Below, piece after piece: positions 33,698 through 42,708 of a stretch of 64,000 nucleotides of DNA. The position numbers and the translations under genes are program-made. Source of the stretch: Cacconaster sp045114175 (lineage in GTDB: Bacteria > Bacteroidota > Bacteroidia > Bacteroidales > UBA932); contig JBGUJZ010000006.1 in the NCBI GenBank assembly GCA_045114175.1, forward strand, positions 79,646 through 143,645, in the 5' to 3' direction. The notes below the pieces were generated by a model. It saw only the letters and a list, made by a program, of their open reading frames with translations, did no database searches and was not told where the DNA came from. How positions within the stretch are numbered: the first letter of the stretch is position 1; each line of letters begins with the position of its first letter.

Positions 33698-34987
33698 CTA
33701 TTTGTACTCCGCAATGCGGGATTCGAACCAGGCCTTGACGTCGGTCCAACGGTAGTAGGGTCCGGTGACGGGCCGGAGGGCTGGGATGCGGACCTCCTGC
33801 TCATTATAGAGGAACTTCACGAGCACGGGCTTGCCCTCTGCGCGGTAGAAAATCAGCTGCAGGTTTGAGCCCATCGGGATGCGCTCAAAGGCCTGCCAGC
33901 GCGGGTTGGCGGCGACTGCCGGCATGCAGTCGCCCGGCCCTTCGAGGCCCATCAGGCCGGCCAACGGAAGAATACCGGTATCGTGGCCGAAACGCAGGTC
34001 GGCAGCGCGGTTGCTCTCCGGCTTCATGGCAGTTTCCGCACGATCAATGTAGTCCTGCAGCAGCCCCTGTGCCGGCCCCCAGAGCACATTGCGGCCGAAC
34101 TCCTGAGAATTGGCCATGGATGCGTAGCAGTGCACGTTGTAGCTCTCATATTGGGCCAGCAACTCTTCCGGCGTGAAATACTTGGTCAGGATCTGCGTAC
34201 CAGTCTCCACGCACTGGTCGATTCCGCCTGCGTGGTAGAGCTTTTCAGCAAAACGATACGGCTTGTCAATCACAGCGGCAATCGCCTTCTTGGAGCCGCG
34301 GAACAGGCTGTTCATCAGGCGCTCCGGGTTGAAAGTCGCCTGTAGCAGCGAATCGTGCAGCTGGCGGCTTCCGCGCGAAACCAGCTTGCCGTCCTTGTAA
34401 TCGTGGGCCAGCAGCTCGATATACTTTTTGCCCGTGATGAAGTGGTATTTCACCTGCGGGGCAAGGTTGTCCAGTTCGTCGGTAAAGTTGGCCATGCTGA
34501 TCAGGCAGCGCGGGATGTTGCTCGACTGCACATCCACCTCCGTGCGCTGTGCGAAAACCTCCGGCACGCGGTTGTACAGCCGGTTCGCGATGGCGCGATG
34601 CTCGCGGCCGCCGCGCTCCGTCAGATCGCCCACCATCCCCTCGTGTTCGGCCGTAACCTTCTCTACGTCAGCCAGACACTGTTCGCCCAGCGGAGTGAGG
34701 ATGCCCGCCTCTTTGGCCTTGATCAGATATTCACAGGCCGCGGTGGCGTTGGATCCGATGCTCCGGCGGCTGCCGTGCCGACCGTAATGGCTCACATAGA
34801 ACGGCGCATATCCTGCCGGGGCCGGGGTGTCGGGCGTTGCCACATATTCATAGCTGTGGTGCACCGCCGCGGCGCGGTCCGGGTTCTCGCGAAGCAGTTC
34901 CGCAGTGGATTTCTGCGGCTGGGCCAAAAGGAGCGCCGGCGTGAAAACCATCGCCGCCAGCACAAAAGAACGGAAAAGGTGTTTCAT
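33698..34987 (-). CDS. Exported histidine phosphatase (histidine acid phosphatase/MINPP-like)
   Basis: A 429-residue exported protein with a signal peptide (MKHLFRSF...LLLAQPQ). It has the branch-2 histidine phosphatase signature YGRHGSRR (RHG-x-R at about 70-74) and the catalytic partner RFGHDTGILPL (HD) about 265 residues later. The family includes acid phosphatases, phytases and multiple inositol polyphosphate phosphatases. Gut Bacteroidota use MINPP-like members to degrade phytate, but the substrate here cannot be decided. The ATG at 34987 is chosen because it precedes the signal peptide and follows a TATCTTTG box by 15 nt. Confidence 0.88.
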   Translation of the reverse strand: MKHLFRSFVLAAMVFTPALLLAQPQKSTAELLRENPDRAAAVHHSYEYVATPDTPAPAGYAPFYVSHYGRHGSRRSIGSNATAACEYLIKAKEAGILTPLGEQCLADVEKVTAEHEGMVGDLTERGGREHRAIANRLYNRVPEVFAQRTEVDVQSSNIPRCLISMANFTDELDNLAPQVKYHFITGKKYIELLAHDYKDGKLVSRGSRQLHDSLLQATFNPERLMNSLFRGSKKAIAAVIDKPYRFAEKLYHAGGIDQCVETGTQILTKYFTPEELLAQYESYNVHCYASMANSQEFGRNVLWGPAQGLLQDYIDRAETAMKPESNRAADLRFGHDTGILPLAGLMGLEGPGDCMPAVAANPRWQAFERIPMGSNLQLIFYRAEGKPVLVKFLYNEQEVRIPALRPVTGPYYRWTDVKAWFESRIAEYK

Positions 34988-35002
34988 AATCTGGTCTTTT
35001 CG

Positions 35003-35010
35003 CAAAGATA
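35003..35010 (-). promoter_or_regulatory. -7 box (TATCTTTG) of the histidine phosphatase gene
   Basis: The minus strand reads TATCTTTG, 15 nt before the ATG at 34987; an A/G-rich stretch lies between them. Confidence 0.6.
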
Positions 35011-35017
35011 ACAAAAC

Positions 35018-37915
35018 TTATTTTTTGCCCGCTTTGCCCGTCTGGCCGAGGCGGAAGATGGCGCGGAGCATCACATAGCTGTTGATGCCGTTGTAGAGGC
35101 TGACGGCGCGGGATTGGGAACCGAAGGTGCGGGTCATGCTGGAGAGTTGGCCGAGCATATCGAAAGCCTCGAGTCGCAGGGTCATCTTTTTCTTGAGCAT
35201 CGGCTGGGCCAGCGATGCGTTCCAGATGTAGTACTGGCGGTTCAGTTCATCGTAATAGTATCCCCGCTGATCCATCACCGCGAAGTCGGTGCTCAGCCGC
35301 ATGCCCCACGGGAAGGTAACAATAGTGGAAGCGCCCACCGCCACATTGAGCACATCGCCGTTTATCTCGGGCCGCAGGTTGCTGCGCTCCATGGTGTACT
35401 CGGCGCGGGCGTTGAGGCCGCTCTCCAGCCAGTCGCCGCGGTAGTTGAGGTCGAACTGCTCTTTGACCATCAGGCGAGGCGCCACGTTGATCTCGTCGAC
35501 CTTCTTTTTGGTGTCATAGAGATACGACACATTGTTCTGATACTCACCGCCCGTATGGTTGCTTACGGACCATCCGCTCTTCCCGAAGGTCTTGTTGAAG
35601 ACGGCCGATCCCGTGGCGCGCCAGTTGCCGCCGATGTTGCCCTGCTGGGTGGTGCGGATACCGGTTTCGTGGTCATAGGAGGTGACTGTGGTGATCTGGT
35701 CTTCCGTCAGGCGGAAGGTTCCGTTGAGCACGAGGCTCTGCTGCCGCTTGATGTTGGAAATGTTATACGAGAGCGACATGTTGTGAACCTGCCCGGGCTT
35801 CAGGTCGGGATTACCGGTGTGGATATAGAGCGGGTTGGTGCCGGAATTAACCGGAATCAGCTGATACATAGAGGGTAATGAAGCCCAGTTGCTATAGGAG
35901 AAGGAGCATTGCTCGGTCTTGCGCGGATTGTAGCGGATGGTGATGTTCGGCGCTATCTGGAAATATCTGTTCTCCAGCTGTTTATGTTTGCCCTCTTCAA
36001 ACCAGGTGAGTTCGGTGCGCTGCGGCCGGAACGTGCCGCCCACCGTCATGTTGAACTTCTTGCGGACATAACGCAGGCTGATGACGGCCGCCTGGGCGTA
36101 GTAGTCGTAGCGGGCGAGCGCGCTGAGATTATCCACATAGCCCATCTCGTAATTCGCAGGCAGCGAGGCGATGGCATCCCTGCGCGATCCAAGCGGAACC
36201 GGCCGCCAGTCGGGGTCGATTTGCGCAAGGTTATAGTAGGCTTTGTCGTTCTTGCGGATCTCACGCTGCGCGCGGAGGGTGGCCTGCAGATGGAACCCGT
36301 GACCCAGCGGTTCGTTCCACGCCACTTGGGCCATCAGTGCGGTGCTGGAATTACCTGTGCACGAGCGCAATGCGCGAATCTGCAAGGAATCCGGATTCTT
36401 GGCGATGCGGTAATAGCGCGTGCGGTAGCTGTTGAAGAGATCCTCCAGGGAGTTGGTCCAGGTGTCTTTGGTTCGCACGGAAATGGTGCGTCCCTTCTTG
36501 GCAAAACGGTAGGTCCAGCTGGCCGTGACGGTGGTGGAGGTGCGGTGGTTGTAGTTGCTGGTGATGTTGTCACCCGTGTTGCTGCGCGCCCCCTTGAGCG
36601 GATCGGTGGCGTACTCCTGCTCGAGCCAGTCGTTCGGATCCGTCACATATTCATAAGGATTCTTGACGAAGTAGGCGCTGTGGTAGTTCGACACATTGCC
36701 GTTCTGGACATACTGGAACTCCGGCTTGATGTAGATCGTGTGGTTTTTCTGGGGCTTCCACTCCATCACCATGTCCGATTTCACGGTATGGTTCAGCGAA
36801 TTCGTGAGGTAATTGGTGTTGTTCCAGGAGAGGCTGGACGACGAGAGATATTCGTTCTTGTTACGACTGATGGCTTCGCGCACATTGCCGTCGTAATGCA
36901 CGTTGCCGTTGAGGTTCAGCACTTTATTCTTGCGCGAGAAGGTAACACCCGCCTCGCGGCTCATCCGGTTGCCGGCCGACCCGGTTCCGAGTTGGTTGCG
37001 GCCCGTGGTGCCGATGCCCGCCTGTCCGCTGGTGTTGCGCTGGCCCGCTACCACCGTGATCTGGCGGTTTTTGCCGATGTTGTTGGCATTGATGCGGCCG
37101 CTATAGCGGTCCGATGTGCCGCCACCCAGGTTGGTCTGGGTTTTCCAGACATCCAGGAAGCCCTTCTTGATCTTGAAATCGAGCACCGGTTCGCGCTCGC
37201 CGTCGTCCACCCCGGTGATGCGGGTGAAGTCCGATTCGCGCTCATAGGCATTGATTTTCTCCACCATATCGGCCGTGAGGCTCTTGAGGCCCGCCTTCAC
37301 GTTGCCGCTGAAGAAGCGTTCGCCGTTGATATAGAGCTGACTGATGGGCTTTCCGTGGAGCGTCACCTCGCCGCCGTCAATTGTAAGGCCGGGAATCTTG
37401 CGGAGCAGGTCCTCGAGCATGGCATCTTCCGGCAGGTGGAAGGCGGCCGGGTTATAGACCAGCGTATCTTCCGCCACCGTCACGATCGTGGCCTGCGCCG
37501 TTACGACCGCACTGGCCAGATAGGAGGCTTCCGTCTGCAAAATGATGGTACCCAGGTCCATACCGCCCTGTGCGGGGGTGCATTGGATATCAAAGAAGCG
37601 GTCCGCGTAACCCAGCAGGGAGATTTTGAGGATATAGCTGCCCGGTTGGGCGCGGAGCGAGAAGCGCCCCTGGCCATCGGTCATCACCCCGTTGATAAGC
37701 GCACTGTCACCTGGCGCAAGCAGCATGGCCGCAGCCTGGATGACGGGTTGCATTGCGGTGTTGGTATTCTCTTCGGTGGCTACCTGCGGCCCGGATTCCT
37801 CCACCACCAAACCCGTGATGCGCGTGCCTCCACCCTGTGCCGCAACCCGTCCGGCCGTGCCCAGCAGGGCGACCAGACAGAGCATCAGCGTCAAATACAG
37901 GTTGCGGAGGCGCAT
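35018..37915 (-). CDS. TonB-dependent-receptor-like outer-membrane beta-barrel protein
   Basis: A 965-residue outer-membrane protein: signal peptide (residues ~5-26), a carboxypeptidase-regulatory-like beta domain (INGVMTDGQGRFSLRAQPGSYILKISLLGY, about 70-110) and a plug-like domain (EDTLVYNPAAFHLPEDAMLEDLLRKIPGL, followed by LYINGERFF). A large barrel then ends in an AIFRLGQTGKAGKK tail. This matches the group annotated as TonB-dependent receptor or outer-membrane beta-barrel protein that lacks a SusD partner. The substrate is unknown. It starts 6 nt after mrp on the same strand, an unusual operon partner. Confidence 0.88.
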   Translation of the reverse strand: MRLRNLYLTLMLCLVALLGTAGRVAAQGGGTRITGLVVEESGPQVATEENTNTAMQPVIQAAAMLLAPGDSALINGVMTDGQGRFSLRAQPGSYILKISLLGYADRFFDIQCTPAQGGMDLGTIILQTEASYLASAVVTAQATIVTVAEDTLVYNPAAFHLPEDAMLEDLLRKIPGLTIDGGEVTLHGKPISQLYINGERFFSGNVKAGLKSLTADMVEKINAYERESDFTRITGVDDGEREPVLDFKIKKGFLDVWKTQTNLGGGTSDRYSGRINANNIGKNRQITVVAGQRNTSGQAGIGTTGRNQLGTGSAGNRMSREAGVTFSRKNKVLNLNGNVHYDGNVREAISRNKNEYLSSSSLSWNNTNYLTNSLNHTVKSDMVMEWKPQKNHTIYIKPEFQYVQNGNVSNYHSAYFVKNPYEYVTDPNDWLEQEYATDPLKGARSNTGDNITSNYNHRTSTTVTASWTYRFAKKGRTISVRTKDTWTNSLEDLFNSYRTRYYRIAKNPDSLQIRALRSCTGNSSTALMAQVAWNEPLGHGFHLQATLRAQREIRKNDKAYYNLAQIDPDWRPVPLGSRRDAIASLPANYEMGYVDNLSALARYDYYAQAAVISLRYVRKKFNMTVGGTFRPQRTELTWFEEGKHKQLENRYFQIAPNITIRYNPRKTEQCSFSYSNWASLPSMYQLIPVNSGTNPLYIHTGNPDLKPGQVHNMSLSYNISNIKRQQSLVLNGTFRLTEDQITTVTSYDHETGIRTTQQGNIGGNWRATGSAVFNKTFGKSGWSVSNHTGGEYQNNVSYLYDTKKKVDEINVAPRLMVKEQFDLNYRGDWLESGLNARAEYTMERSNLRPEINGDVLNVAVGASTIVTFPWGMRLSTDFAVMDQRGYYYDELNRQYYIWNASLAQPMLKKKMTLRLEAFDMLGQLSSMTRTFGSQSRAVSLYNGINSYVMLRAIFRLGQTGKAGKK

Positions 37916-37921
37916 ACGGTG

Positions 37922-38812
37922 TTACAGCTTGGCTGCGATGGCGAGCAGGGCGTTGTAAACGGGGCCGTCTTCGGTAGCGGCGGGCTTGCCGGCGTCACCG
38001 CCTTCGCGGATGCCCTGAACCAGCGGAATTTGGCCGAGCAGTTCCAAGCCGTACTTGTCGCACAGCGGTTTACAGCCGTCCTTGCCAAAGATGTAGTACT
38101 TGTTCTGCGGCAGTTCGGCAGGAGTGAACCATGCCATATTCTCCACGACGCCTAGGATCTTCTTGTTGATCTGCGGATTGCGGAACATGTTGACCCCTTT
38201 TTCCACGTCGGCCAGTGCTACCGCCTGCGGGGTGCTGACGATGATGGCACCCGTAAGCGGAATGTCGTTGACCAGCGAAATGTGGATGTCGCCGGTTCCC
38301 GGAGGCATGTCAATCAGCAGGTAGTCCAGCTCACCCCAGCGCACCTGCAAGATCATCTGTTTCAGGGCAGTGCAGGCCAGCGGGCCGCGCCAGATGAGTG
38401 CCTGTTCGGGCTTGGCGAAGTAGCCGATAGACATCCACTTCACGCCGTATTTGCAAACGGGGACAAAGACCTCCTTGCAATCCGGAGTGAACTCTTCGCC
38501 CTCGGGAAGCGGAGAGCCGTCCGGACGGAAGAGTTCGATTTCGGGCATCACCCCTTCGGTGCCGGTCATCTTGGGGACGGAGGGACCATAGACGTCGGCG
38601 TCTGCCAGACCCACGCGCCAACCCTGACGGGCCAGAGTGATGGCCAGGTTCACCGCTACGGTGGATTTACCTACGCCACCCTTACCGGAAGCTACGCAAA
38701 TGATATTTTTGACATCCTTGAGCAGGTCGTTGTTGAGGTCCAGGACCGGGGCCTGCTTTTTGGGTTTCGGACCCTCGGGATTGTAGGGGCCCTTGATTTG
38801 GAAGTCGTTCAT
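37922..38812 (-). CDS. Mrp/ApbC/NBP35-family P-loop ATPase, short form
   Basis: Mrp-family ATPases act as iron-sulfur cluster carriers or assembly factors. The 296-residue protein has the deviant Walker A SGKGGVGKST (42-51), DADVYGPS, IDMPPGTGD and STPQAVALADV motifs. The N-terminal DUF59 (MIP18-like) domain common in Mrp proteins is absent: only ~37 residues precede the ATPase core. The C-terminal CxxC that binds the cluster is also absent, since the segment reads NMAWFTPAELPQNKYYIFG. I recall the latter as usual for Bacteroidota. The ATG at 38812 is preceded by the TAAACG-type motif. It lies 43 nt after the fusion gene and 6 nt before the barrel gene. Confidence 0.93.
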   Translation of the reverse strand: MNDFQIKGPYNPEGPKPKKQAPVLDLNNDLLKDVKNIICVASGKGGVGKSTVAVNLAITLARQGWRVGLADADVYGPSVPKMTGTEGVMPEIELFRPDGSPLPEGEEFTPDCKEVFVPVCKYGVKWMSIGYFAKPEQALIWRGPLACTALKQMILQVRWGELDYLLIDMPPGTGDIHISLVNDIPLTGAIIVSTPQAVALADVEKGVNMFRNPQINKKILGVVENMAWFTPAELPQNKYYIFGKDGCKPLCDKYGLELLGQIPLVQGIREGGDAGKPAATEDGPVYNALLAIAAKL

Positions 38813-38850
38813 GATTATCCGTTTACTTTCGTTTAGTTACGTTTAATTTC
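38813..38850 (-). promoter_or_regulatory. TAAACGTAA...AAACGGAT motif upstream of mrp
   Basis: The minus strand contains TAAACGTAACTAAACG and then TAAACGGAT directly before the mrp ATG. It shares its core with 17901-17920 (aspS) and 45467-45497 (transketolase C-subunit). TAAACG-like hexamers recur three times in this copy. Confidence 0.4.
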
Positions 38851-38855
38851 GTGTA

Positions 38856-40484
38856 TCAGTCTAGTTTATAACTTCTTCTGTGATACGGAGTTATGCCGTA
38901 GTGACGAATCGCTTCGCGGTGTTCGGCCGTTGGGTAAGCCATATTGCGGTCCCATCCGTACTGCGGATATTCCACCGCAAGTTTACGCATATATTCGTCA
39001 CGATGGGTCTTGGCCAGCACGGAAGCAGCGGCAATGGCCGCAGACGAGGCGTCGCCGTGAATCACGCAGTGCGCCGGAATCCGCACACCGTCGGGGCCGG
39101 TGTAGGGTCGGAACCGGTTGCCGTCCACCAAGACCAGGTTCGGCCGCACGGAGAGCCCGTCCAGCGCCCGCTGCATACCGGTGATGGAGGCGTTGAGGAT
39201 ATTGATACGGTCAATCTCCGCCGCATCCACCGCCACCACGCTCCAGGCCACCGCTTCGTGCTCAATCACCGCGCGCAGTTCGTCCCGGTCGCGTTCGCTC
39301 ATCTGCTTACTGTCGTTCAGCAGCGGATGGTAGAACCCTTCGGGCAGAATGACCGCCGCCGCAAAGACCGGACCGGCCAGACAGCCGCGCCCCGCCTCGT
39401 CGCACCCGGCAACCTGCACCCCTTCGCCCGCGAGCAGCGTCCGGGTGCCGAAGTAGCATTTGCTGGGGTTGGGTTCTATTTCCTGTAGGGGATAAATATC
39501 TGATATTCCGGATTTTCGCCAGACTTTCCAGGGTACGGTGCAGCGTCCGCAGACCACGAACAGAGGCTTGTGGTGCTGCTGGCAGAGCCGCGCGATGCCG
39601 TCGATCAGTTTGCCGCTGAGGCTCTGCGCGTCGAACCGCCCTTCGCCCGTGACAACCGCATCGGCCGCAGCGATTTGCGCCTCCAGGTCCACCCATTCTC
39701 CGAAGAGTTTCCAGCCGGGGATCAGCTGGGCTCCGTAGCGCGCATGCAGGGTGGCTCCCACGCCGCCGGCCGCTCCGCCGCCCGGAAGCAGCGGATCCAG
39801 TCCGATTCGCGAAGCCAACGCTTCCATCCGGCGCTCCAGCCGCTCCAACATAGCCGCATCGGCCCCCTTCTGCGGGCCAAACACCATGGTGGCGCCATCG
39901 ATTCCCAGTAGCGGGTTCCGTACATCGCAAGCCACCTGAATTTCAACATGTCCGCGGATATGCTCCTCCACCCAGGCCAGATCTTCGTCAGTTACCTCGC
40001 GGCCCGGTTCGCGGCACAGCATGCCGGCACCGCCATCGTTGGTGGCGCTGCCGCCGATTCCCATCACGATGCGCCGCACGCCCAGTTCCACCGCTTTGCG
40101 CAGCAGTACGCCCAGCCCGAAGGTGGTGGTTTTCTCGGGGTTGCGGAGCTCCGGCTCAATCTGGGCCAGCCCGCAGACCTGCGCCATCTCAATGAAGGCC
40201 GTATCGTCGCACAGTAGCAGGGGTGCACGCAAGGGCCGCATCAGCGCATCAAAGGTTTCAACCTCAATCCGTTCCGGATTTGCTCCGCGCTGCGAGAGAG
40301 CCCGTTCCAGAATGGCGAGCGACCCGTCTCCGCCATCGGCCAAAGGCAGTTTGACAATCTCCAGATGCTCCTTTTCACGCTGCACGCAGTGGCGCAGAAT
40401 GGCCGTTTCCAGGGCATCGGCTACCTGCACGGCAGTTGCCGTCCCTTTGAATTTATCGGGGGCTATGAGAATGCGCCTTTTCAC
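38856..40484 (-). CDS. Glycerate kinase-RNase HII fusion protein
   Basis: One open frame encodes two enzymes. Residues 1-~345 (from GTG at 40484) are a type I glycerate kinase: RILIAPDKFKGTATA, LPLADGGDGS, GIGGSATNDGGAGML, and AVVTGEGRFDAQSLSGKL. It phosphorylates D-glycerate. Residues ~357-542 are a full RNase HII: AGCDEAGRGCLAGPV (catalytic Asp/Glu), LVDGN (Asp) and IHGDASSAAIAAASVLAKTHRDE (Asp). RNase HII removes ribonucleotides from DNA. The kinase domain seems to lack its last ~25 residues (it stops after ISDIYPLQEI). The junction is about ten residues (FGTRTLLAGEG), with no stop or frameshift. A GTG in that linker could act as an internal RNase HII start, so separate RNase HII production is possible. 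The GTG start at 40484 is chosen because the TAACTTTG box sits directly upstream. Confidence 0.88.
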   Translation of the reverse strand: MKRRILIAPDKFKGTATAVQVADALETAILRHCVQREKEHLEIVKLPLADGGDGSLAILERALSQRGANPERIEVETFDALMRPLRAPLLLCDDTAFIEMAQVCGLAQIEPELRNPEKTTTFGLGVLLRKAVELGVRRIVMGIGGSATNDGGAGMLCREPGREVTDEDLAWVEEHIRGHVEIQVACDVRNPLLGIDGATMVFGPQKGADAAMLERLERRMEALASRIGLDPLLPGGGAAGGVGATLHARYGAQLIPGWKLFGEWVDLEAQIAAADAVVTGEGRFDAQSLSGKLIDGIARLCQQHHKPLFVVCGRCTVPWKVWRKSGISDIYPLQEIEPNPSKCYFGTRTLLAGEGVQVAGCDEAGRGCLAGPVFAAAVILPEGFYHPLLNDSKQMSERDRDELRAVIEHEAVAWSVVAVDAAEIDRINILNASITGMQRALDGLSVRPNLVLVDGNRFRPYTGPDGVRIPAHCVIHGDASSAAIAAASVLAKTHRDEYMRKLAVEYPQYGWDRNMAYPTAEHREAIRHYGITPYHRRSYKLD

Positions 40485-40489
40485 AAGCA

Positions 40490-40497
40490 CAAAGTTA
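40490..40497 (-). promoter_or_regulatory. -7 box (TAACTTTG) of the glycerate kinase-RNase HII gene
   Basis: The minus strand reads TAACTTTG, ending 5 nt before the GTG at 40484, which implies a leaderless transcript starting at or near the GTG. An upstream start would overlap the divergent EF-G2 promoter. Confidence 0.55.
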
Positions 40498-40510
40498 CCA
40501 AGAAATCCCG

Positions 40511-40542
40511 TTTGCGAAAAACAATTAAAAAGCATAATTTTG
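40511..40542 (+). promoter_or_regulatory. Consensus Bacteroidota promoter of the EF-G2 gene
   Basis: TTTG (40511-40514), 20-nt spacer and TAATTTTG (40535-40542) match TTTG-N(17-23)-TAnnTTTG. The expected transcript has a leader of about 45 nt. Confidence 0.75.
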
Positions 40543-40593
40543 CAGACTCTATAAAGAGCGAACAGAAAGTAAAATAACAATAGCATAAACAAC

Positions 40594-42708
40594 ATGAAGA
40601 ACTACACAACTGACAAAATTCGCAACGTCGTTCTGCTTGGCGGCACACGTTCCGGCAAGACCACCCTTGCCGAGACCATCCTGTTTGAGGGTAAAGTGAT
40701 TGACCGTCGCGGTACGATCGAGGCGAAGACCACCGTCTCCGACAATACCGAAGTCGAGCAGATTTACCAGCGTTCCATCTATGCAACCCCGTTCTATGCG
40801 GAGTTCCTGGATCACAAGTTCAACTTTATCGACGCTCCGGGTGCTGATGATTACATCGGCGGCGTCATCTCGGCCTTCAAGGTCTGCGATGCCGGCGTGA
40901 TGCTCGTCAACGCACAGCAGGGTGTTGAGGTTGGTACCGAAATCCACGGCCGCTATGCTGAGCAGTACAAGATGCCGCTCGCAATCGCCGTCAACCAGCT
41001 GGATGCTGAAAAAGCTAACTGGGACACCACCATCGATTCGCTGCACCAGGCATTCGGCAAGAAGCCGGTCGTGCTGCAGTATCCGGTCAACCCGGGTCTC
41101 GCATTCGACAGCTTTATCGATGTGACCACCATGAAGATGTACAAGTTCAAAGACGAGAACGGCACCCGCGAAGAGATGGCTATTCCCGCCGGCGAACAGG
41201 CTAAGGCTGAGGAGATGCACGCAGCCCTCGTAGAAATGGCCGCTGAGGCTGACGAGGAACTGATGGAGAAATTCTTCGATGCAGGCGACCTGACTCCGGA
41301 AGAGATGCACAAAGGTCTGAACATCGGTTTCGCATCCGGTGAGATCTATCCGGTCTTCTGCCTCTCCGCAAAGAAAGACATCGGCGTGAAGCGCCTGATG
41401 GAATTCCTGATCGAGGTTGCTCCGGCTCCGAAGGAAGACCCGAAGGGCCCGACCTCTCTCTTCGTTTACAAGACCGCTGTGGAGCAGCACCTGGGCGACG
41501 TTTCTTACTTCAAGATCGTCTCCGGTAAGCTCGTCGAGGGTCAGGATGTCGTCAATGTTGACAATGGCTCCAAGGAGCGTATCACCGCCCTCTATGCCGT
41601 AGCAGGCAAGAAGAAAGAGAAGGTTACCGAACTCGTGGCCGGCGACATGGGTTGCACCGTGAAGCTGAAGGCTGTCAAGTCCGACCAGACCCTCAACCAG
41701 CCGGGTTACGACAAGGCTGTCGAGCCAATCGTCTTCCCGCAGGCTAAGTACCGTGCAGCTGTCAAGGCTGTGGACGAGAAGGACGAGGAGAAACTGGGTG
41801 AGGCACTCAACCGTCTCGCTGCAGAAGACCCGACCCTCCGTATCGAGTACTCCAAAGAGCTCAAGCAGACCATCATCAACTGCCAGGGCGAACAGCACAT
41901 CAACGTCCTCAAGTGGCGTGTGAACAACGACTACAAGATCGCTATCGAGTTCCTCGCTCCGAAGATCCCGTATCGCGAGACCATCACCAAGGTGGCTAAC
42001 TCCACCTACCGTCACAAGAAACAGTCCGGCGGTGCCGGCCAGTTCGGTGAGGTGACCATGCTGATCGAACCGATTGTCGAGGGTGTCGAAACCACCGGCA
42101 AGTTCAAGATCGACGGCAAGGAGCAGGTGATGAACATCAAATCCAAGGAAGAGTTCGAACTGCCTTGGGGCGGCAAGTGGGAGTTCTACAACTGCGTCGT
42201 CGGTGGTGCTATCGACGCCAGCTTCATGCCGGCCATCAAGAAGGGTATCACCCAGAAGATGGAAGAGGGTCCTCTGACCGGTTCCTACGCTCGCGACATC
42301 CGCGTCTTCGTTTATGACGGTAAGATGCACCCGGTGGACTCCAAGGAAATCGCCTTCATCATCGCTGGTCGTAACGCCTTCAAGGAGGCCTTCAGACTGG
42401 CAGGCCCGAAGATCCTCGAACCGATCTACATGGTCGAGATCATGGTCCCGGGCGACTGCATGGGTGATGTGATGAGCGACATTCAGAACCGCCGCGGTCT
42501 GATCGAGGGTATGAACTCCGAGAAGGGCTTCCAGATCCTCCGCGCACGCGTTCCGCTCGCAGAACTCTACCGCTACTCCACGACGCTGAGCTCGCTCACT
42601 TCGGGCCGCGCTTCCTTCACGATGGACTTCCTGGAGTACCAGCAGGTTCCTGCTGACGTTCAGGACAAGCTCCTCAAGGCTTACGTCGAGGAAGAGAAGG
42701 ACGAATAG
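40594..42708 (+). CDS. fusA2: Elongation factor G paralogue EF-G2, predicted GTPase-deficient
   Basis: A 704-residue translation elongation factor G paralogue with all five domain regions. The G domain is atypical. The P-loop reads GGTRSGKTT (16-24) rather than AHxDxGKTT, the switch I region does not show the RGITI motif, and G3 reads DAPGADDY (79-86) instead of DTPGHVDF, so the catalytic His is Ala83. G4 is NQLD rather than NKxD. These changes match the Bacteroides EF-G2 group, whose B. thetaiotaomicron member is reported to support translation without GTP hydrolysis and to be needed for gut colonisation under carbon limitation. The codon bias (CTC, CGT, GGT) suggests high expression. lolD follows with a 1-nt overlap. 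Confidence 0.93.
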   Translation: MKNYTTDKIRNVVLLGGTRSGKTTLAETILFEGKVIDRRGTIEAKTTVSDNTEVEQIYQRSIYATPFYAEFLDHKFNFIDAPGADDYIGGVISAFKVCDAGVMLVNAQQGVEVGTEIHGRYAEQYKMPLAIAVNQLDAEKANWDTTIDSLHQAFGKKPVVLQYPVNPGLAFDSFIDVTTMKMYKFKDENGTREEMAIPAGEQAKAEEMHAALVEMAAEADEELMEKFFDAGDLTPEEMHKGLNIGFASGEIYPVFCLSAKKDIGVKRLMEFLIEVAPAPKEDPKGPTSLFVYKTAVEQHLGDVSYFKIVSGKLVEGQDVVNVDNGSKERITALYAVAGKKKEKVTELVAGDMGCTVKLKAVKSDQTLNQPGYDKAVEPIVFPQAKYRAAVKAVDEKDEEKLGEALNRLAAEDPTLRIEYSKELKQTIINCQGEQHINVLKWRVNNDYKIAIEFLAPKIPYRETITKVANSTYRHKKQSGGAGQFGEVTMLIEPIVEGVETTGKFKIDGKEQVMNIKSKEEFELPWGGKWEFYNCVVGGAIDASFMPAIKKGITQKMEEGPLTGSYARDIRVFVYDGKMHPVDSKEIAFIIAGRNAFKEAFRLAGPKILEPIYMVEIMVPGDCMGDVMSDIQNRRGLIEGMNSEKGFQILRARVPLAELYRYSTTLSSLTSGRASFTMDFLEYQQVPADVQDKLLKAYVEEEKDE

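Noticed and set aside
35909..38155. A 748-codon plus-strand frame opposite the barrel and mrp genes
   Set aside because: Antisense shadow; the minus strand has a signal peptide, plug motifs and Walker A.
38856..40484. Two separate genes (glycerate kinase and RNase HII) misread as one
   Set aside because: The frame is continuous with no stop or frameshift at the junction; separate genes would need an internal start, noted as possible but not required.
40549..42330. A 593-codon minus-strand frame opposite the EF-G2 gene
   Set aside because: Pure shadow of a strongly biased gene; no domain or promoter, and the plus strand has all EF-G domains.
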